Assembly: GCA_029851415.1 (NCBI GenBank)
Contig: CM056742.1
Coordinates: 78,482,748-78,546,747, forward strand
DNA from: Eretmocerus hayati
Taxonomy: Eukaryota; Arthropoda; Insecta; Hymenoptera; Aphelinidae
Direction of reading: 5' to 3'
DNA length: 64,000 bases
Below are positions 24,031 through 35,571 of the stretch, one piece after another. The notes beneath the pieces were generated by a model. That model was not told where the DNA came from. It searched no databases and saw only the letters and a list, made by a program, of their open reading frames with translations. The translations under genes were made by a program, and so were the position numbers. Positions within the stretch are counted from its first letter, which is position 1. Each line of letters begins with the position of its first letter.

Positions 24031-26203
24031 TTACACATTGTATAATTGCCTTGGTTTGACTTGTCTAGTACATCTTCTTAGAGGAACATGAATCTGTTCA
24101 ATGGATTTATTCCTTGGAAGTGATTCTACGTTACTTTGACTGTTATGACTTTTAGGTGAATCAAGAATGTTGGGATCCACTGGAGAAGTTACATTGACTG
24201 TACTTTGAGTTATATTCGTGTTATCAGAATCAGACTCTATTACAGAAGTATGACTTTTTGGATGGCTTGATTTGGTATTCGAAGGCTCTCGATTAGCTTC
24301 AATTTCATTCAGTTCTAAGTTACAAGATCTAATTTGATCAGTATGTCTTTTCCACACTCTATTATCATCAGTACAAACAGTGTAGGTTACAGGACTGTGT
24401 TTATCGATTATTTTTGCTTGTTTCCAATTTCCAGTGGAATGATCTTTTGCCATAACAACTTCATTTTGGTCAAAGCTAATGTTCCTATTGCCTCTGGAAT
24501 ATTTTTCTTGGTCACTTTGTTTTTTCTCAACTCTATCTTCAACTTGAGCCTTTAATAAATCGAATCTATTTCTAAACTTCCTACCTACTTGCAATTCTGA
24601 TGGACTCACTCCAGTAGTACAGTGAGGCGTAGATCTGTAATGAAATAAATATTTGGCCAGTGCTTATCTACGGTTCCTACATTCTTGTAATAGGAGCTTG
24701 AATTTTGACTTGAATGTCTTGACTGCATTCTCAGCAAGACCATTCGAAGCTGGGTGATATGGAGCTGTTCTATGATGTGAGATGCCATTATTGGACATGG
24801 ATTTCTGAAACTCAGCTGAGCAAAAGCTTGGTCCATTACACCGGCACACAGAATAAAAAATCGTATCTGTACTTTTGACCAGACCTACTTTCCTTTATGT
24901 ATTTTGGCACGCTGAATCCGAATCCGAGGTCGGTTTGGCCCTACTTCTTGTTTTCGAGAAAATCCTGAAAAATATGGAAATAGCGCAGAATAGCACGATT
25001 TTCTCGAAAACAAGAGGTAGTCGGGCCAAACCGACCTCGGATTCGGATTCAGCGTGCCAAAATACATAAAGAAAAGTAGGTCTGGTCAAAAGTACAGATA
25101 CTCTTTCTTTGTGTGTGTGTGTGCCGGTGTTACATTACACCGGCATACAAAAAAGAAGTATCTGTACTTTTGACCAGACCCACTTATCTTCATGTATTTT
25201 GGCACGTTGAATCCAAATCCGAGGTCGGTTTGGCCCGACTACCTCTTGGTTTCGAGAAAATCGTAAAAAATTCGATGAAAATCGTGGAAATAGTGCAGAA
25301 TAGCACGATTTTCTCGAGAACAAGAAGTAGTCAGGCCAAACCGACCTCGGATTCGGATTCAGCGTACCAAAATACATTAAGAACAGTAGGTCTGGTCAAA
25401 AGTACAGATTCTTTTTTTCATTTTGTGTGTCGGTGTTATCAGTTATTAAAACAAGAGGCAAGCCCCATGATGCAAAGTATTCTCTGAATACCTCTATTGT
25501 ACTTTTCGTAGTTATGTCCTTCATTTCTCTAACCTCTATCCACTTAGAATAGGCATCTATTATTATGAGGTACATTTTACCATCAATGGGACCACAAAAG
25601 TCAGCATGTAATCTGCTGTTAGGTCCCTCGGGCCAACTCCATACATTCAATGAAGATCTTGGTGGATTGCTTGCATGTGTAAGACATGAGTTACATGATT
25701 TGCAATGATTTTCTATTTGATCATCCAATTTTGGCCACCAAATGTATGAGCGAGCGAGTGCTTTCATTCTTTCATTTTCACAACTCCCATATAAGCAATG
25801 TGTAGTTCTTTCAAAAGATCATTTTGTAAAGTTACTGGAATTACTAATCTGTGACCCCACATTATACAATCATTTTCAAGTGTCAATTCTCTTTCACGTC
25901 TCTTGAAAGGTAATAATATATCTGGAACTTGTTTGGGCCAACCATTTTTCATGAAATTTTTGACTGAACTTAGAATTGGATCTTTGTCTGTTTCTTGTTC
26001 AACAAGTTCTATTGACAAGGTATTTAAATTTTCTGACACATAATTCAAATATGTCTATTTTTGAACAAAATTGTTAACATTCTCAATTGGAAATCTAGAT
26101 AAAAAATCTGCACTTGTATTGGTTGATCTTTTGATGTAATTAATTCCATGATCATATCCACTTAAAAATACACCCCAACGCTGAACTCTATTAGCAATTT
26201 ACA
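24031..26203 (-). pseudogene. Second, inverted copy of gypsy pol 3' part (truncated)
   Basis: Read on the minus strand, it starts inside RNase H, whose C-terminal sequence (VQRWGVFLSGYDHG, ADFLSRFP) is visible from about 26200 down to 26090. The pre-integrase spacer follows (26048-25764) and then the HHCC and catalytic core (25767-25396). The MITE pair comes next (25435-24839) and then the Glu region and tail (24849-24031). A frameshift near 25765, an in-frame stop near 26050 and the MITEs disrupt it. Its 5' end is cut at about 26203. It retains RNase H sequence that the left copy lost, so the left copy's deletion probably came after the duplication. Confidence 0.85.
24839..25435. mobile_element. 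Mirror copy of the MITE pair
   Basis: Copies at 24839-25129 and 25138-25435 have CACCGGCACAC ends and TTA (reverse of TAA) flanks at 24836-24838 and 25436-25438. Because the same pair sits at the same integrase position in both arms, it was present before the inverted duplication. Confidence 0.85.
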
Positions 26204-28100
26204 CCGCCGAGATCGGCGTAAATATACCATGAGTAACACTAATTTCATTCCGGTTGAGCGCAATTCCTTGATTCCATGAACGTTGATGTACATGAACCTG
26301 CAATAGGTCGATTTCTTTGTTTTCGCGCGAGTAACATGATAAGTTTATCGGGGAGTCCCTCTAGAATACGCTGAAGAGTGTATGAGCTTAAAAACGTGAG
26401 TAATGATTTCTCATCGAAATGGAGTGACAGATCGTCCAATGCGTTGTGACGAACAAGCCGTCACAGCCGAAATTTGTAAAATCTCTCTTCGCCGTCTCGA
26501 GCCAGCGACCAAGGAGTTCAAGTATTGACCCCAAATACTTCTCTTTTGTTGAGGGCTGGCTCGAGGGGACGACGGAGGCAAGTGACGGGGAAGATGGACG
26601 AGATACTGTGGTGCAGGCATGCCTACGCATAGGCAGCCCTTCCTGCACCCCGGACAGCAGCTGTAGCCGCACACTAGGCTGCCACTGGGACGAGCAGCCG
26701 ACGGACCGCGATCTTGACAGCTGGGCGACCCGGAGGGCCTTCCCAGGGCCCCGGAGCCCTGTTTGGCCCCTACGACAGCCCTCCTCGGCTCATATCCATG
26801 CTGCTCCTCGACACCATGCCCCGGGGCATGTGTGTATACGCGGGGTAGGTTATGCACCCGGTGCCACACACACACACGACATGCACACTGTTGCAGGACA
26901 CGAAAAGATGGTGCGGACGGCACGCGGGGCCCGGGTGACGACGACAGGATGCAGCAGACGGGTGGCCCTCCTGGTGCTGCGCTCCCCGGGCTGCCAGCCA
27001 TCTAGGCATTCGCCCCGTCCGCTGCAGCCCGGGGCAGCGAGCATGCCTGCAACAATGGGGTTATGTACCCACGTACCACCTGATACACAAGTACATCGTG
27101 TACCTGGTGTATCGCACACCCGCGCACCATTGGAATAACAATAGGATGGCCACCCACCGCACGGGTGGGCCTCGGGTGACCCAGCAGAAGATGGCGGTGA
27201 CGGAAAGGCCGGTGCACGCGGCAAGAGCAGACAGCTGACTGGCAGTGGACGAGATGTGGCGGCGCTGCGGGCATATAAATCCGGGCCACACCCGGGCGCT
27301 CGTGGCCAAAAAATCCGACGGACGACTACCTGGACAACGGCCACTGGGAAAATTTGGACTTGTGGACGACATTTACATGTACTTAGGGTTATGCACCCAT
27401 GAGTAGGTTGCACTGGGACTATGTACAGTATATATATATATAGATATACTGCGGCCACGCGGACTCGATATCATTATGCCATGGGCGGCTGCGAGTATAT
27501 ATAGATATACTGCTGCAATACGAACTAGATATAGATATACACGGACATGTATAAGGACTATACGAGGTGAAAGCGTGGAGTTGCGGCAAGCGCGAGTGCG
27601 CGATGCCTCCGCGTGTATTTTAGCGGTGCATGCGCGTGAGCGGGACAGAATATTCTCTGGGTGGAGGCATCAGGACCGTAGATACTGCAACTGATGCGTT
27701 TGCAGTGAATTTCGTACAATCTGAGCTACTGTATGGAACACGTATAGTGGATTGGACTTGAATTTTTGTTGGAGTTGGCGCTGCTCGTGTTCCGGTAAGA
27801 TTGATCGGACCAATCAGAGGGCTTGACTTCAGTGAAGACGAAGACGCGGACTTGGTGAAGAAGAAGCAGCCATTGTGTCACTTGTGGATCACCTCTTGTG
27901 CCCGCCACACGCACCAGTCGCGCCCGCGAATAAAATTCGGAGCACGTGCCCAGACGCGAGTCCCTCAAGGAGTCAGTGTTGCCAGGACAAGGAGCTCAGG
28001 ACCTAGTGGACCAAGGGAGTAACAGTTGGACTCCAAAAATATTCGAAGCAGCATTAAATTTGGACGAGGAAAGATACGCCAGCCAGGACGATGGCAGCTA
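26204..28100. other. GC-rich stretch, no gene recognised
   Basis: Beyond the truncated gypsy copy the composition changes sharply to GC-rich, especially 26430-27400. Long ORFs overlap on both strands (230 codons at 26446-27138 plus, about 200 codons at 26850-27458 minus). They are proline/arginine/cysteine-rich and look compositional. The word atatagatatactgc occurs twice (about 27438 and 27502) beside a TA-rich tract. I recognise no protein family. Confidence 0.5.
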
Positions 28101-29430
28101 ACGGAGAGTGGTTTTGCTAAATCTTTTTGGATTCTCTCGTCGGGAGTGCGCTAAGAGCCTCGCGCGTGCGGAGGGCAAATCGTCGTGCTCGCGGACTGGA
28201 CAGACTCCTGGAGGGGCTGGTGCACTGCGTGTTCGTGGACAAGACGTCCCCAAGTGACGTACGCGCGTTGAGAAACTGCACCAGCGGACCCGGAGCAGCA
28301 ACCGCGTCGCGTGTAGAAATTCGGAGCAACGATTTAGTGGAGTTTTGGCGCGTGCTCGTAGACAAGACGTCTTGGAAAGACGTGCGCGCGACAGAGAATT
28401 CGTGTCGGGGACAGACCTCCTAAAGGAGGCGCGCGTGAACGAGGACGTAGTGAACCTTGGACGAATTATAGCTGGTCTAGGAGCCAGGTGCGTGATCGTG
28501 CACCTGTTGCTCGAGCGCGTGGGACGAGCGAGCATTGGAGCACAAGCCATTTTGGGTGCTTGCCGTTGCGCGCGCGTGGCGAGGGCTGCTGAGCGGCCAT
28601 TTTGGACAGTAGAATTTTGGAGCAGATAAATTTGTGAGAAATTGTTCGTTATCGGAGCAAAGACCGGACAAGCTGCACTCTACGGAGTGCAGGTAGATTT
28701 CCGCGAGTGACTGGACGGAGTGTGGCCTCTTTTCGTTTAGTGAATCTTTATTATATTTCACAGGTGAATTTGAGAGACATTTTGAGATTTGATGTGATTG
28801 ATTGATATTATTTGGACAGGTATTAGAGTCATTCGGACAAATGTCGGTAGTGAATCATATGTGGAAATTCATGTATCGTCCGCGTAGAAGCAACGTAAAG
28901 AATAGAGGCCAAATTATTCATTATCAAATCGGACTGATTATTTATGAGCGTGCGCCCTCCTTCCCCCTCTTTATTTTCAGGGTGAAATCACGGTAGGTGT
29001 TGCTGAGTAGCGGAGAAGCTGAATTTGACGGAGTCGTTTCGCCGTTCGCGCGCGTATTGCCTGCGATTCTAGGATCAGAGTCCCGTTGAATATAAATTAG
29101 TTGTGATGGTTAAAACACCACGTCACAGCGTGTCACGGCTGAGTACATCGATGTCAATCTTCCTGGAAGGAAAAAATCATAACTTTGCATCATAAGAAAC
29201 ATGCCTGCAAACTTACAGAACCTGCCGTGGTACGCTGAAACCATGAGAGCTTAACGAATTTTGGGAGTTGGGCCGAGTGACACGTCGTTTTGTCGATTTT
29301 CGGGTATTTTCTCGCACTTGAGCGGCTCTTGTACCTATCCACATCCACCAATCCACTTCAAATTTGGTGTCCACTTCCATGACATCCGAACAAAGAAAAT
29401 TTGACTGACTAGGCCTCACTACACGTCACA
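28100..29430. other. Unassigned stretch with a 123-bp-spaced direct repeat
   Basis: The motif gtggacaagacgtc at about 28234 and its variant gtagacaagacgtc at about 28357 start similar segments spaced about 123 bp apart, each continuing with an acgtgcgcgcg-like stretch. The ORFs are compositional. From 28630 to 29430 the DNA is AT-richer, with no feature recognised. It could be leader or UTR of a decayed retroelement, but this is not shown. Confidence 0.4.
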
Positions 29431-29438
29431 CAGCCTAA

Positions 29439-30695
29439 ATGATGGTGGAGTTACAGCAAAAGTCAAAACTTTCTGGAATTTCCTCATATACTCCATTCGC
29501 TCGATGTGAGCTCTTTGTTACAAATACCCTATGTTGGCTAGTGCTGGAGGAGCTCGACCGTAGATCCTCCGACATTCATAACAAGTCACAAATTTCGTTT
29601 GATGAGATCCGAGGATGTACTGAGTTTCTTTTTGACAAAACGATCTTCCAGTTTAACAATGAAATATACAAGCAAATTTTTGGCAGTCCAATAAGATTAC
29701 CCACTCCTACGCTTTTTGCAGACATTTTAATGGATGATTCAGAAACTCCATGCCTCCGAAAATTGAAGAACGATTTCCAATGCGTACCTCTCTTCCACTA
29801 TAGATATGTCGATGACACTCTAATGTGTGTGGAAAAAGAGCATGTGGATCTGGTTTTCAATGTTTTTAACGGTTACAATGAACATTCACAATCCAAAGAG
29901 CGTCCGGTGGCTCAGTTAGTTAAGTGTTGGGGAGCGCTTAGTCGGCTGGAACTCGGGGCGCTCGAGCGGCGCGGGTTCGAATCCCGGTCGGGTCAGCTCG
30001 GAATTTTCCTGTGTGGAGGGGAATTTTTTGGGTGATGTTCCCGGTCGGAATAAGAATCCTGCGTTGCTAGTTACACGACAAACAACACCCACATAAACTA
30101 CACCACAAAAATTCTGAATACTCATAATTCCTGAGTGCTAAGAAAAAATTCCGATTACTCGCGCATTGCGCAAAAAAGCCCGTTGATGGCCGTAACAGAA
30201 GCGGGTCCTCAAGGCCCCCACCTGGGATGCCAATAATACACACACACAATTCACGCACGAAATTAAAAGATACAATGACCTCAATTCCCTAGACATTCTG
30301 CTGATCAGAGAAGATGATAAGATTATCACGAATTGGTATCAAAAGCCGACGTCATCGAGCAGGATTTTGAATTTCAGATCCAACCATTCGATGAACCAAA
30401 AAAAAAGAACATTGTGTTCGATTCAGTAGACAGAGCCGCTTTTCTGTTACATAAAGAATTCCATTCGCTGAATTTGTCTCTTATGGAACAACTTCTCTCA
30501 GATAATGATTATCCCAAAGATTTCATTGATGAATGTATAAGAATCAGAATGCAGGGCTCGAAAGATCGTACGAGCAGAGCAGAACAAGTACGTTGTAACC
30601 AAATCCTATATGCTGACCAAAACAAAGTTTGTATTCCATATCATGAACGTTTATTTCAGAAATGTCATGCTTCGTCCAAACGCAACGTAAACTGA
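29439..30695 (+). pseudogene. Penelope-like element reverse transcriptase fragment, split by a SINE
   Basis: Visible RT motifs are a KQIFGSP block, then ADILMDD, then the catalytic FHYRYVDD (about 29795-29820). After the SINE the downstream part resumes at about 30258 with the family-typical NWYQKP, then SRILNF, then a YPKDFIDECIRIR block. The order and spacing match Penelope-like RTs rather than LTR or LINE RTs. The first part is open as 29439-29900. A frameshift near 30360 separates NWYQKP from the later block. The N-terminus is missing and I see no GIY-YIG endonuclease, so this is an internal fragment. Confidence 0.8.
29890..30248 (+). mobile_element. tRNA-derived SINE
   Basis: The head has a pol III A box (TGGCTCAGTTAG at about 29908) and a B box (GGTTCGAATCC at about 29972) at tRNA-like spacing. 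A unique body follows, ending in an (AC)n tail. It interrupts the Penelope-like RT. ATTCAC occurs on both sides (29884-29889 and 30249-30254) and may be a short target duplication, shorter than usual for SINEs. It is not a tRNA gene: the cloverleaf has extra bases between the boxes and no proper acceptor stem. Confidence 0.82.
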
Positions 30696-30699
30696 TTCC

Positions 30700-32000
30700 T
30701 CATATGAACCTATTTTCTCCTGTAGTGTGACTTGAATCTCTGTTCAATTTGAAGTGAACATATCGTGTAGAAGGCATCGATATGTGACTGCCATGATTTC
30801 GCAAACTCACGTCCCGCGTGGCCGGGATAGTTCAACTCTTTACGTATGAAATTCCGTGGCTCGCGCCGCTTCCAGCTCTCTCTTGACAACCGTCGAACAG
30901 CGCGCACGCGACAGGATGTAGCCTCCCGCGCAATGAGAAGCAGCTATTCTAAACGTCAGTAAAATAACACAAAATCAAGGTCTACGTGTTCTTCATTCAT
31001 TGAATCCACAAACCTACGCTATATGAATATATTCTGGTCCTCCGAACCCGGATACACGCCGAAAAGTGCAGTTTACATTAATCTACGGAAGTGTAATTGA
31101 GAAGGTATCCGTGAGCCCGGCGGATTGCTGAGTCTGCCGCCGAATATAGTAAGATTATACCTATGCAATATTACAATTCCTGCTGGAATTTTCACATCCT
31201 CCAAGGTGGAGTCTACGAGAACAGCAAATGACTGGATACTGTGCCCATATCAAGGACGTGGCACAGTTGTCATCGTGTCTTATTCCAATGCAGCTCAAAT
31301 CGGAGCAGTGAGACATCACCATCAAGCCCAAACTGCTGACGATGCTAGACCGATGAGGTCAACTACACCCATATTGAGCTCATCACTCGCTCACATTGAC
31401 GACGAGTGCAAATACGAGTGAGATCGTTCTGATTCAACGTTCTTGAATTCTTTGATGCGTATCCCTATGACGGAAATATCACTCTACAAGCTATTGTTGA
31501 AGCATATTATATAAGAGCAATCCTCAACGTACTGACTTCCCACCTCATCCATGGCGCTCTTCGATTTGTGGTTACCCTGCATAAGCAATGACGCTAGCAA
31601 ACGCATTTAGCCAAGAATGAGTCGAATTTCAGATCCATTTCAAGTTCATGATTCATTGCTGATGATACCCAGGTCTCAAATTCACTTTTGTTCCCAAATT
31701 ATATCTCCTAGATTTTCTTGGATCGAATGATCACAACGATCAGAAGATTAGTACAAAAAACATCTTCCAATTCGGCACTCCCTATAATGGTTCGATCAGT
31801 CATGAGGACGTCTTTGGCTAAGATGCTCTTAGAAAAACTTGTCGTTTTGCATCTATTGAGAGTGGACGAAATTTCCAATTCTTTTACCAATCTCAAGAAG
31901 AGAGGAAAAAGGGGAATGACCACTGTTGGGGTTGAAATACGGGTTTCTGAGATACAAGAGTGGTTCGCCGAGATATTAAGAATCCATGATAGAAATTAAG
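30700..32000. other. Unassigned stretch
   Basis: Only short ORFs are seen: 98 codons at 31125-31421 and 93 codons at 31718-31999, neither with a recognised family. The phrase aatccatgatagaa at about 31980 recurs as aatccatgatagag at about 32596, on the far side of the palindrome at 32004-32522. The palindrome may have split an older sequence, possibly the BEL/Pao element's 5' region. Confidence 0.45.
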
Positions 32001-32003
32001 AAG

Positions 32004-32522
32004 ATATAATTCTTCGGTCTTTGCGAGTTAAAGTCAGCAGATATTGCTGACGTTTTTGGCGTCAATCGAGAATGGATTTTACTCCACTCTCGATCAATGC
32101 ACCTTAAGAGCCTCGTATGGTTCCGAGGATGCATCTAAAGGATTTTGATGGAAAGGAATGAAAAGTAAAGATGAGAAATGAGGAACTTTATGAAAAATTT
32201 GGATTCTACGCTGATATTATGCGTGTTTCGCCCTTCTCTCATTGCTCGGGCTTTTCAAAGTGGTGGAAGAGCCCGAGCAATGAGAGAAGGGCGAAACACG
32301 CATAATATCAGCGTAGAATCCAAATTTTTTATAAAGTTTCTCATTTCTCATCTTTACTTTTCATTCCTTTCCATCGAAATCCTTTAGATGCATCCTCGGA
32401 ACCATACGAGGCTCTAAAGGTGCATTGATCGAGAAGGGAGTAAAATCCATTCTCGATTGACGCCAAAAACGTCAGCAATATCTGCTGACTTTAACTCGCA
32501 AAGACCGAAAAATTATATCTCC
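32004..32522. repeat. Near-perfect palindrome (0.25-kb arms)
   Basis: Left arm 32004-32253 and right arm 32268-32522 match almost base for base around a spacer of about 15 bases (ttcaaagtggtggaa). Examples are gctcgggctttt with gaagagcccgagc next to the loop, and ggtctttgcgagttaaagtc with gactttaactcgcaaagacc at the ends. A transcript would fold into a dsRNA of about 250 bp. There is no coding content; it is a young foldback or MITE. Confidence 0.9.
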
Positions 32523-32600
32523 ATAATTTGAAATTCCCGCGAGTGATAAATATGATATTCGATCATATCGATCGAGTGTCAAAATTAATCACATAAATCC

Positions 32601-33049
32601 ATGATAGAGTTATTACTCATGGAGACTCCACGTTTGGAATGGTTATGTCAAAAAAATACTTCCGCTGAGGCAGAAGAGATGTATATCGATGCTCTCAGCG
32701 ACTTCAAGGATTTTCTCATCAATGAATCCCATCTTAACGTGAGGAGCGCTAGCTTTGATGATGAAACCACTCAAATTGTCATGTGGGACTGCGAAACTGC
32801 TCGAGAAGCACTAATGAGAATCCAACCCTTTGATGGAACATTCAATGATTGGCCAAAGTTTCGAGATTCATTTACCGCATTTGTCATCGATTGTAAATCA
32901 TACTCTCATACATTCAACCTCTATCATCTCAAAGCTCGAGGGTGATGCTGCTATGCAAATTCAAGGTATACCTCTCAAAGGAGGTAACTTCCAACGAGGT
33001 TGGGGTGAACCGAGTAAACTGTATGAGAAAACTCGCCACATGGTCAATG
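32601..33049 (+). pseudogene. BEL/Pao gag, 5' part
   Basis: The block QPFDGTFNDWPKFRDSF (around 32824-32874), followed by a GDAAMQIQGIPLKG stretch, matches the gag region (DUF1759 type) of BEL/Pao retrotransposons. A one-base frame slip near 32932 divides the two blocks. At 33049 the gene is cut by the large gypsy-like insertion. It resumes at 50011 in the frame of the second block, flanked by the 4-bp duplication AATG. The BEL 5' LTR was not found. Confidence 0.82.
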
Positions 33050-33944
33050 TGTAACGTGGCGGGCATCAGCGGGGGGAAATTTCCTGAGAAGCTAAGCCCA
33101 CCCAACGCTACCTCATTTATTTGGGCCGGATCAGGTCAGGGCCAGGCACCCCGCGCCACGAGGGGCGGGACAGTGGGGCAAATTGGGAGCACCTGAAAAT
33201 CATGAAAACATTCTGCGGACACTGTATATATACATCGTATCGAAATAATCACTCTCCAGATTACGAAATTACAAACGGAATTTATTGCTATTAGGAACTC
33301 TCATTTCGAGGCACGCAAGCCAATAAAACTAATATACAACGCCATCTGTGGCGGATCTGTGCATCTAACGTCTATAAATCGTTCAATAAACTCACTGCAA
33401 AAATATCTCGAAATTCACTTTAGACCGAAAACGCCCGTATACACTCGTTCGAAAAATCACTGCACCACTTTGTAGCAGAAATGCCCATATACACGGTGGG
33501 CGGAGCTAACTTGAGGGGTGAAAGCTATTCCCCAGCTGGCGGGCCCGTCCCTCTCCAACTCTCCGCGCCTTCGTCTCCGGGATTCGGAATTAATACACAA
33601 AATGGCCGTGACAACGACCGGCGTGGCCTAGCATGGCCAAAACGTGCAGGTGAATATTGGCACGAGGAGTTGGAGGGACGCGGAGACGACGCGATGGGTC
33701 GGCGGACAATGGCGACACACCGCGTCGCGAGCTGGGGAGTAGGCCACCCGGTAGCCCTGGACACTACTCTCCGCCCGGGGGGTCACGATGAGGGCGGATG
33801 CACCCTGGGGAAGACGTAATACCACTCACCGCGTAGGTCTATGTCGTCCGGAAGCTCACTGCGATAGCTCTACTGCTGCGCTGTTGCTGCTCTGCTGCTG
33901 GGGCTGCTTGATTTCGACGCTGCTGCAGCTCTCTCTCTCTCTCT

Positions 33945-35194
33945 TCAAAATCTGGTAGTTCTGATTGGCTTGAAACCAATCTGGGTGTTCCACAGGGATC
34001 CGTTCTCGGGCCTTTACTCTTCAGCTTATATGTTAATGACCTACCTGGTTTGCTAGACGGAAAGTCGGTATATCATCTATTCTATGCGGATGATCTTCAA
34101 ATTTATCTCCAAGTCGAGAAAACTAAGATCAAGGAAGGCATCACTCGGCTGGGAGAAGTAGGACGACTAATTGCTGAATGGGCCAGAAATTCCGGCCTGC
34201 GTCTCAAGGCTGGCAAGACCAAGGCAATCCTCTTCAGCTCTGAGAGGAACATCAAAGATCTGAAAAGAACGGACTTGCCAAAGGTTGAGATACAGGAAGG
34301 AAAATTCATTCCGTTCAGCGATACAGTCGTGAGTCTTGGTGTTACACTTGATAGTGAACTGACGTGGAAGCCGCACATCGACCAAGTAACTAAGACAGTG
34401 AACAGAGCCCTTTACGGATTGCGGTTTTTTAGGGCGTGTATCACCAGACCTCTCCGAATTCGCCTAGTCGAGTCATTAGTTCAACCGCATTTAGATTATT
34501 GCACAGTCGTGTACCTCGACGCCACGGACGAACAGCGGCAACGGATACAACGACTGAGCAATTCATGTGTGAGGTACATTTTTGATCTTAGGAGAGACGA
34601 GCACATCACCCCGTTTAGGGAGCGTTTAGGTTGGTTGCGTACTGATTCGCGGAGAATGTACTTCGCAGCTCTGTTAATGCATAAGATCATGCATTTAGGA
34701 GAGCCTGGCTACCTAGCTGCGATGTTCACCAGGTACCAATCTGAACGCCCCGCACGTGGTAATGCAGAAGAGCGGGTACTCAAAGTTCCCAATATGAGAC
34801 TTGAATATGGAAGGAGATCTTTCCAGGTTCAATGTGCTCATTTTTGGAACTTTCTGCCTCCGGGCTTTCGGCAGCTGGGGAAAACACCCTTGTTCAAAGA
34901 GTCCTTGAGAGATTTCCTATTAACAAAGTCTCCTCAGAGGATTGATCCGGAGAAGCAGCATTACTTTAATCTTTGATGGGCTAGGGCTTTGTTCCTTTGC
35001 TTTCTATCTCTTTTTAATTGTAAGTGACCTTCTGTCACCAGACTGAAGAAAAACTGTGATATTTCCGTGAACCCATGCCCTTTATCTCATTTTCTTTCAA
35101 GTGAAATCGTAAAGTGTATGACTAGTCACAATTTGTGATATATCTATCCTTGACCAAATTATTTCTTAATATGATTTTATCGGAATATTGATTA

Positions 35195-35232
<38 letters not shown>

Positions 35233-35310
35233 ACACATATGAAAATATGTAGGTGTATCTTGTCGTATGACGAATAAAGGATATCTATCTATCTATCTAT
35301 CTATCTCTCT
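33945..35310 (+). pseudogene. 5'-truncated LINE (CR1/L2/Jockey-type) RT 3' end
   Basis: The fragment starts inside RT with GVPQGSVLGP (about 33985). The catalytic FYADDL comes at about 34078 and a GVTLDSELTWKPHI thumb block at about 34340. The C-terminal WL...R region follows, with a stop at 34974-34976. The frame is open throughout, at least 308 codons from the first Met. The 3' UTR ends with aataaagg and an (ATCT)n tail at 35278-35310. 5' truncation and the microsatellite tail are typical of LINE retrotransposition. It landed in the (CT)n tract of the gypsy-like 3' LTR. The clade within CR1/L2/Jockey is not resolved. Confidence 0.88.
35200..35229. repeat. (TA)n microsatellite
   Basis: An uninterrupted TA dinucleotide run of about 15 units in the 3' UTR of the LINE fragment. 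Confidence 0.95.
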
Positions 35311-35571
35311 AGCCCAGTCCGGGTCACCCTCCAATAGCTGGGTACCCTGGGCGAGATGTGGTCGTGTGGGGTGGCAACGCGTCAGCACACGCTAACACAA
35401 GTCTTGGCACTAGCACTGGGTTCACCCACACACACACGAAACGTCTCGTGCACCCGCGGCGCGATCACTGGACCCGTCCTGGGTCGCTACTCCTGGAGCA
35501 CGCGGCGAATTTAAGGGCACGATCTACAGGGAAGTCTATCTAGGCCGGCAGCCATCCCAAGATTGCCGGCC

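Larger units (their letters stand above)
19909..25937. repeat. 6-kb inverted duplication carrying retrotransposon 3' half
   Basis: Left arm 19909-22919 and right arm 22920-25937 are near-identical reverse complements. Each arm holds, from outside in, the integrase region, the MITE pair, the integrase tail, a 245-bp LTR, the GTCGT/ACGAC junction and about 0.8 kb of flank. The 192-codon tail differs at 5 residues between arms. The arms stop matching at cccaaacaagttccag (19909 and its mirror at 25937). Outside this point the left copy has a deletion, while the right copy continues with about 260 bp more of the same gene. The spacer at the centre is about 22887-22955. Confidence 0.9.

Noticed and set aside
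19909..25937. Pure assembly artefact (false palindrome)
   Set aside because: The arms differ by scattered substitutions and by different deletions, which a duplicated read error would not produce. Long reads are still the decisive test.
26446..27138. 230-codon protein gene
   Set aside because: Both strands are open in this GC-rich stretch, the composition is biased and no motif is present; kept only as an unassigned region.
29900..29995. tRNA gene
   Set aside because: A and B boxes are present but the arms do not form a cloverleaf, and a long non-tRNA body with an (AC)n tail follows. It is a SINE head.
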